From Taibaiella koreensis (GTDB lineage Bacteria > Bacteroidota > Bacteroidia > Chitinophagales > Chitinophagaceae), in contig NZ_QVNU01000002.1 of assembly GCF_003545715.1 (NCBI RefSeq), positions 616,616-680,615 of the forward strand: a stretch of DNA of 64,000 nt, given 5' to 3'. The notes beneath the pieces are model-generated. The model made no database searches, was not told the DNA's origin, and was given only the letters and a program-made list of their open reading frames with translations. Below are positions 60,000 to 64,000 of the stretch, piece by piece. Each line of letters opens with the position of its first letter. Position 1 is the stretch's first letter. The position numbers and the translations under genes were made by a program.

Positions 60000-60383
60000 A
60001 AAATTTTTTATTTGCAGCCTCTTTTTCCAGTGAAAGATACTTTGCTAAAAGATGTTGTGAAGCATAGCCAACAGCCGGCAGTTCCCTGATCATCTTTCTA
60101 CCAGGAACATCCTACGAATCTTTTGGACCTTGGCCGTAATGATAAGCCTTAATGTGTAATTAGTACTTGGCAGTTGGCAAATTCCGGATCCCGATGTTGC
60201 CGCGGATCCAATTTTCGTTTGTGGGGAAAATATACCTTGGAATACCGTGCTCATCCTTTGCGCCCTTGGCGTATTGCTTAGCGACCTTTGCGGTTAATGA
60301 TAAGCCTTAACCATAATTGGTAGTTGTAAATCCAATTTCGTTCGTCTATACCTGGCGGTTAATTACAAACGCTAACACGTGGA
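60000..60383. other. Intergenic region with a duplicated segment
   Basis: This non-coding stretch contains two imperfect direct copies of ACCTT.GC.GT.AATGATAAGCCTTAA (60127-60152 and 60284-60310). It also has CTTTGCGCCCTTGGCG and TTGCTTAGCGACCTTTGCGG (60257-60293), which look like members of a dispersed intergenic repeat. No gene is seen. Confidence 0.5.
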
Positions 60384-60983
60384 TCAGTTGGTCCATATCA
60401 TACCTTGCGGATTGATATTGCGATGATATTTCTGCGCATCTCCGAAATTGCCAAAATCCATTCGCTCGCCCAGTATGATCTCTTTATAAGCCTGGTACAT
60501 TTGTCTTGCCGAGATCACCGGCTGCATGCCACCCACACCCGTACACATGCCGGGTATAGCAACCGATGCTATACGGGGTTCCTTTACCGCGGCAATAAGG
60601 GCCGCCTTCATAGCCAGGTAAGCATTTACCGAGGTGTCGATATTGAAATTGGTGGGTATACGCATCGTCGGTGCTGAAATGATAAGGGGTACTTTGGCAT
60701 CGCCGGTTTCCAGCAAGAGGCTTTGCCCCACCAGCAACTCTCCTTCGGGCAAGGCTTTAATGCGGGCCTGCAACTCTTTTTCGATATGCCAGCCAAAGCG
60801 TTCAGACAAGGCATAATCAAGACCGCCATCCATGAAGCCGAAAGAATTGGCAGGGCTCACAATGGCATCGCAGGAGAGCTGTGTAATATCTGTTTCCAGG
60901 ATACGGACGTTTTCCGCTTCTTTGAAAAACATATTCCAGGCTTCTGCAAGATTAGCCGCGATGGCACATAACAGGATATTCAT
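60384..60983 (-). CDS. Macro-domain protein
   Basis: The 199-residue protein has a macro domain (about 24-170: IVSPANSFGFMDGGLDYALSERFG, cut as IVSPANSFGFMDGG; SVNAYLAMKAALIAA; VAIPGMCTGVGGM). Macro domains bind ADP-ribose or its derivatives. A signal-less N-terminus makes it cytoplasmic. It lies 18 bases downstream of the HTH_42 gene on the same strand and is probably in its operon. Confidence 0.88.
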   Translation of the reverse strand: MNILLCAIAANLAEAWNMFFKEAENVRILETDITQLSCDAIVSPANSFGFMDGGLDYALSERFGWHIEKELQARIKALPEGELLVGQSLLLETGDAKVPLIISAPTMRIPTNFNIDTSVNAYLAMKAALIAAVKEPRIASVAIPGMCTGVGGMQPVISARQMYQAYKEIILGERMDFGNFGDAQKYHRNINPQGMIWTN

Positions 60984-61001
60984 ACGCGCGTAATTATGGG
61001 A

Positions 61002-62066
61002 TCACCGTTTTTGGGAGGGAAAGAGGAATCGGTTGTATTGCTCTATGGCGCTGTCCAGCTGCTTACGACGCGTTGCAGGTAACTGTTCGAAGGACTCTGT
61101 GGCTACCGCGACTGAATCTTTTTTAATGCTGCGCTTCCAGGTTCCCCGTACTTTACCATCCACAATAATCGTATTGCTGAATAAAGGATTGTCCCGCGAT
61201 ATAGTATGGTCTTTCTCCTGGCTCATCAGCAAGGCACGGTCGGCATAAGCTACGGTATACTCGTCATAATTGGGCAATAGGTAGACTGTGGTTTTGGCAA
61301 CCGGATCAAGAGCAGGAGGAATAAACCAAAAATCCTGTCCGCCAAAGCTTACCTTTTCCATCTCCTTTACGATCTGCCCGATACCTTTCCGGGCCTGCGT
61401 CAGACTGAGCCCGCTCCACCAGGAAAAATCCTTTTCCGTAGCCGGGCCATGGCTCTGAAAGTAGCGCCGGGCGAGCATCGCCAGCGCTTCGTCATTGTCT
61501 ATAGTCGCAACAGCAGGGACGCGCTCTTCCAGCAGGGCATAACCAATCTGCTTTCCGATGCGGGGACCATTGCAGATAAGGCCCTCCAGCTCGGCATGCA
61601 GCAGTATATGCGTCAGCCGCAGATCGTCGGTATTGATGCCGGCTTTGGTAAATACCGTTTTGATACCTGTTCTATCGAGATGTTTGCCGTGCAATATACG
61701 CTCCAGCACTTTATGCGCTTTGGTAAAGATCTTCTGATCCAGTTCCGCTTTGCGATAATAGGTCTGGGCATAGGCATGGATACGGGGCGCCGTGAGTTGC
61801 AGCATCCAGCGGACATCGGCGGGAGCGACCAGGTGCCAGGTAGGCCGCAGCACATGCGTGCGTATCAACTCGCCGGATTCGAGCGCCGCTTCTATAAGTG
61901 CATCATCTGCCGATGGCAACCTTACGCCCAAGGCCCATTTGCACATGGCATAGTCCTGCGCCTGTACAGCACCCATCCAGGATACCAGTTCCTGAGCCGA
62001 TCCAACCGCTGGTTGCAGCAGGCGCTGGGATTGCAGGCGGTATCGTAAAAGTTCTTTTTGGTTCAT
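61002..62066 (-). CDS. HTH_42/AlkZ-like winged-helix DNA-binding protein
   Basis: The 354-residue protein has three tandem winged-helix-like parts with the AlkZ/YcaQ signature VQAQDY (the QxQ-type catalytic motif of AlkZ glycosylases) and THVLRPTWHLV. AlkZ members excise bases from interstrand or bulky lesions; many relatives are untested. It lies upstream of the macro-domain gene. The ATG at 62066 is chosen over TTG 62072. Confidence 0.8.
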   Translation of the reverse strand: MNQKELLRYRLQSQRLLQPAVGSAQELVSWMGAVQAQDYAMCKWALGVRLPSADDALIEAALESGELIRTHVLRPTWHLVAPADVRWMLQLTAPRIHAYAQTYYRKAELDQKIFTKAHKVLERILHGKHLDRTGIKTVFTKAGINTDDLRLTHILLHAELEGLICNGPRIGKQIGYALLEERVPAVATIDNDEALAMLARRYFQSHGPATEKDFSWWSGLSLTQARKGIGQIVKEMEKVSFGGQDFWFIPPALDPVAKTTVYLLPNYDEYTVAYADRALLMSQEKDHTISRDNPLFSNTIIVDGKVRGTWKRSIKKDSVAVATESFEQLPATRRKQLDSAIEQYNRFLFPSQKR

Positions 62067-62120
62067 AGGCAATGGCCCTCCCGGAGTACTAAGATAAGGA
62101 ACTCGCCGGCATTGGCTTAC

Positions 62121-62948
62121 TTACCGGACCACCACATTTTTCAACAGCCGGCTTTGCCGGACAAAGGCAAATGATCTTCCGCCAAATTGATGAATTTCGT
62201 AATTATAGCAAACAACTTGGATCCACACACCATAATAACGCCTGTTTCCGATCCAAAGCCAGGAATTGGTAAGAGGCGGGGCGCCGACATTACAAGCAAC
62301 TGTTCCCCCGGAGGGCCCGACAATATTGGTATATACCAATCTCATGTTGCTGTCATAGACAGTGAGATAAGCCGAATTAGCATGTCGCAGATTGCTGTTG
62401 TCGAAGGTAAAGCTAAAGTTGCTACTGGCCGGGATCGTATCGGGAAGGGTACCCGTAAATTGCGGAAAGGTAGTGTCGACTAACTGGCTGATGGCCGATA
62501 TAGGCGCATTTCCGGCAGCCGACCAGGTATTGCTTCCGGCAGCATGCCACAGCAGAGGATCTGTATTCATATAGAAAGCATGCGGCGGGTCGTATAAGAG
62601 GGAAACGCCATTCAACTGCACATCACCGGCATAGGTTCCGATACGTCCGTTGGTGCCACGAAAAGTAGCGGTATTCCACATTTTATCTTCGATTACGACC
62701 ATCGATGTGCTGTCCCGTAATATTCTCCGCTCGCGGTCAGCAATAAACACGCCCGTTACCGGGCTGATATAGGTTGGATAAGGAAGGTTTGGTTTTGTAC
62801 CCATGAGACCGTCATAGTCAAAGGGAATAGGTACATCGCCAACAGTCGAATCTACCGGTTCCGGAGGAAGGATATCGGCTTGTTTTTTGCTACAACCAGC
62901 AAAAAACAGGCCGGACAACAGAAGCACAATGACATGTTTCGTTTTCAT
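62121..62948 (-). CDS. Hypothetical lipoprotein
   Basis: The 275-residue protein has a lipobox (LLLSGLFFAGC, Cys near 19). The mature part is beta-rich and Trp/Asn-containing (LWHAAGSNTWSAAGN, FTFDNSNLRHANSAYL). A family is not recognised. It stands 54 bases upstream of the HTH_42 gene on the same strand. Confidence 0.6.
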   Translation of the reverse strand: MKTKHVIVLLLSGLFFAGCSKKQADILPPEPVDSTVGDVPIPFDYDGLMGTKPNLPYPTYISPVTGVFIADRERRILRDSTSMVVIEDKMWNTATFRGTNGRIGTYAGDVQLNGVSLLYDPPHAFYMNTDPLLWHAAGSNTWSAAGNAPISAISQLVDTTFPQFTGTLPDTIPASSNFSFTFDNSNLRHANSAYLTVYDSNMRLVYTNIVGPSGGTVACNVGAPPLTNSWLWIGNRRYYGVWIQVVCYNYEIHQFGGRSFAFVRQSRLLKNVVVR

Positions 62949-63008
62949 GGATAGTGATGTTATTTGTATCCATAAAAACGAAATCACAGTCAATGTATTG
63001 CCTATTTA

Positions 63009-63515
63009 TTATCGCTCCCAGAAAAAAGGTGGCTGGATACCCAATGCGCGCAGGTATACATAGGCTTCGCCGCGGTGATGGATTTCATTATCGATGAAGT
63101 AAAGCAGCGAAGCATATACCTTATTTTCATACTGGCCAAAAGCCTTCTCCACTTCGTGAAAACGTCCTGGCTTTATCTGCGGCCAATAGGTATTAATGAT
63201 CTCGGTTACTTCATCCCAGAGCTTTATGATACCGGCTTTGTCTTTGGGAAAAGCATCATCATCGCCGTGCATCAGTGTTTTCCATTCGCCGGTGGCGATA
63301 CCCCTTACACCGCCTGCAGCGATATCGATGAGCTCATGCAGCATGGCTGCGAAAGTGCGCATACCGCCTATCGAAAACGTAAAGAGCTGGTCTTCGGGGA
63401 AGGCTTCGATTGTCTTGCGGGTAAGGCCGCGGTGGCCTTGCCAATGCTGGAGCATTTCCTCGGGTGTTATCATAATCGTCGGCATCGTAGTTGCGGTTGC
63501 TGTGTTGTTTTCCAT
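63009..63515 (-). CDS. DinB/YfiT-like metal-binding protein
   Basis: The 168-residue protein is a four-helix DinB-like bundle with His residues in MLHELID and EIHHRGEAYVYLR that could bind metal. DinB-like proteins in Bacteroidota and Firmicutes include thiol transferases. It lies 160 bases downstream of the third TetR operator (63672-63693), in the same orientation as the other two operators' genes. Confidence 0.85.
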   Translation of the reverse strand: MENNTATATTMPTIMITPEEMLQHWQGHRGLTRKTIEAFPEDQLFTFSIGGMRTFAAMLHELIDIAAGGVRGIATGEWKTLMHGDDDAFPKDKAGIIKLWDEVTEIINTYWPQIKPGRFHEVEKAFGQYENKVYASLLYFIDNEIHHRGEAYVYLRALGIQPPFFWER

Positions 63516-63671
63516 GTTGTGTCTTTTTTATTTTGATAGTACAAAGTAAGGGCGTGGTACTGACAACCCTATGGCAGTCCCTTTCGGGCGCCCGGAGAAA
63601 TTTTTTCCTAAATCCTCAATCTGGAAATTATCTATAGAAATGGGCTAAGATTGCAAATAGTCGATTCTGTA

Positions 63672-63693
63672 ATAAACGAACATTCGTTCTTTT
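63672..63693 (-). promoter_or_regulatory. TetR-type operator 3
   Basis: The minus-strand motif AAAAGAACGAA-TG-TTCGTTTAT is identical to operators 1 and 2 except for the two central bases. The conserved flanks are on the minus strand in all three, pointing toward the DinB-like gene here. Confidence 0.7.
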
Positions 63694-63722
63694 GAAATTT
63701 TTGTGTCAAAAGCCCTTTTCCC

Positions 63723-63815
63723 ATGGCTACTTTTATTCAAACCTTTACGTTATCTCTGGAGGGGTTACAGACCGGCCTGTCCGGCAAGCCAGCCGGCCTA
63801 GCTACTGGTTTATAA
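63723..63815 (+). CDS. Doubtful 30-residue open frame
   Basis: ATG 63723 opens 30 codons (MATFIQTFTLSLEG, then LQTGLSGKPAGLATGL). It follows the third TetR operator but has no clear ribosome binding site or terminator. It may be chance. Confidence 0.2.
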   Translation: MATFIQTFTLSLEGLQTGLSGKPAGLATGL

Positions 63816-63831
63816 ATGTCTCTATCTATTA

Positions 63832-64000
63832 CTACAGACATTTTGCTCCGTAGGAGCAAAATTAGGGTTGCTTGTTTCTTTGTCTACAGACATTTTGCTC
63901 CTACGGAGCAATGGCAGGGTTGCTTGTTTCTTTGTCTACAGACATTTTGCTCCTACGGAGCAATGGCAGGGTTGCTTGTTTCTTTGTCTACAGACATTTT
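63832..64000. repeat. 52-bp tandem repeat array with GCTCC hairpins (runs off the edge)
   Basis: Units start at 63832, 63884, 63936 and 63988 with an exact 52-base period; the last is cut by the window end. Each has CTACAGACATTTTGCTCC, a three-base centre, GGAGCAA and a GGGTTGCTTGTTTCTTTGT spacer. In unit 1 the centre is GTA and in the others TAC, so the hairpin core is inverted, with a longer 9-bp stem in unit 1. Similar GCTCC-TACG-GAGC arrays are common between Bacteroidota genes; function is unknown. Confidence 0.85.

Larger units (their letters stand above)
63516..63831. other. Region upstream of the DinB-like gene
   Basis: These 316 bases hold the third TetR operator and a weak 30-codon open frame (63723-63815). 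Nothing else is recognised before the tandem array begins. Confidence 0.5.

Noticed and set aside
63832..64000. Possible CRISPR array at the right edge
   Set aside because: The whole 52-base unit is repeated, spacer included, so there are no variable spacers, and no cas genes are near.

Overview
The window reads as chromosomal DNA of a Bacteroidota bacterium, most likely in or near Chitinophagaceae. The signs are type IX secretion (T9SS) sorting tails on several exported proteins, many TAnnTTTG promoter boxes, a DUF4290 gene, a BlaI/M56 pair with TonB modules, Bacteroidota-type KilA-N and lanthipeptide leader sequences, and a 52-bp hairpin tandem array at the right edge. No rRNA, tRNA, CRISPR array, insertion sequence or prophage was recognised. 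The genus cannot be fixed by reading.

Layout. 1-9.2 kb: partial folD, a FadL-type porin, a lipoprotein, acetyl-CoA synthetase, a DUF4290 protein with an Asn-rich tail, a homocysteine methyltransferase domain protein, small lipoprotein and hypothetical genes, and a DKNYY-like protein. 9.3-15 kb: a DUF2891 protein, two tandem DUF5106/TlpA-like thioredoxin-fold proteins, and RlmD. 15-19.8 kb is the main accessory block: a zeta-type toxin-antitoxin pair, an apparently orphan class I lanthipeptide precursor, a protein with two TonB C-terminal modules plus a T9SS tail, an M56 peptidase ending in a third TonB module, and BlaI with three palindromic operators in front of it. 19.8-25.2 kb: comB, an exonuclease III, trxA, a J-domain membrane protein, an XRE-S24 regulator next to AlkB, and a decayed KilA-N gene. 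25.3-31.4 kb: a NarL-type two-component pair and two large T9SS cargo proteins. 31.6-48.5 kb is mostly housekeeping (second exonuclease III, HU, proline dehydrogenase, M16 peptidase, an SDR, PheS), plus a WYL/GyrI-like/DUF1801 cluster and a divergent NYN-LOTUS / DEAD-box helicase pair. 48.5-56.7 kb: two exported surface proteins, three NarL-type response regulators, a HEAT-repeat protein, a 37-codon micro-gene and a histidine kinase whose phospho-acceptor His is Lys. 56.7-64 kb: GNAT, AhpD-like, Crp/Fnr, CYTH, VOC and TetR genes, a macro-domain protein, an HTH_42/AlkZ-like protein, a lipoprotein, a DinB-like protein and the start of the tandem array.

How the parts fit. BlaI/M56 is a derepression module in which the sensor peptidase and its operon partner both carry TonB-type modules. 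A TetR regulator has one 22-bp operator at three places (in front of VOC-CYTH-Crp, itself, and upstream of the DinB-like gene), which outlines a small local regulon. Several promoters place the TAnnTTTG box only 4-7 bases before the start codon, pointing to leaderless or near-leaderless mRNAs. Many gene ends carry long, nearly perfect hairpins that serve as terminators, often for both strands.
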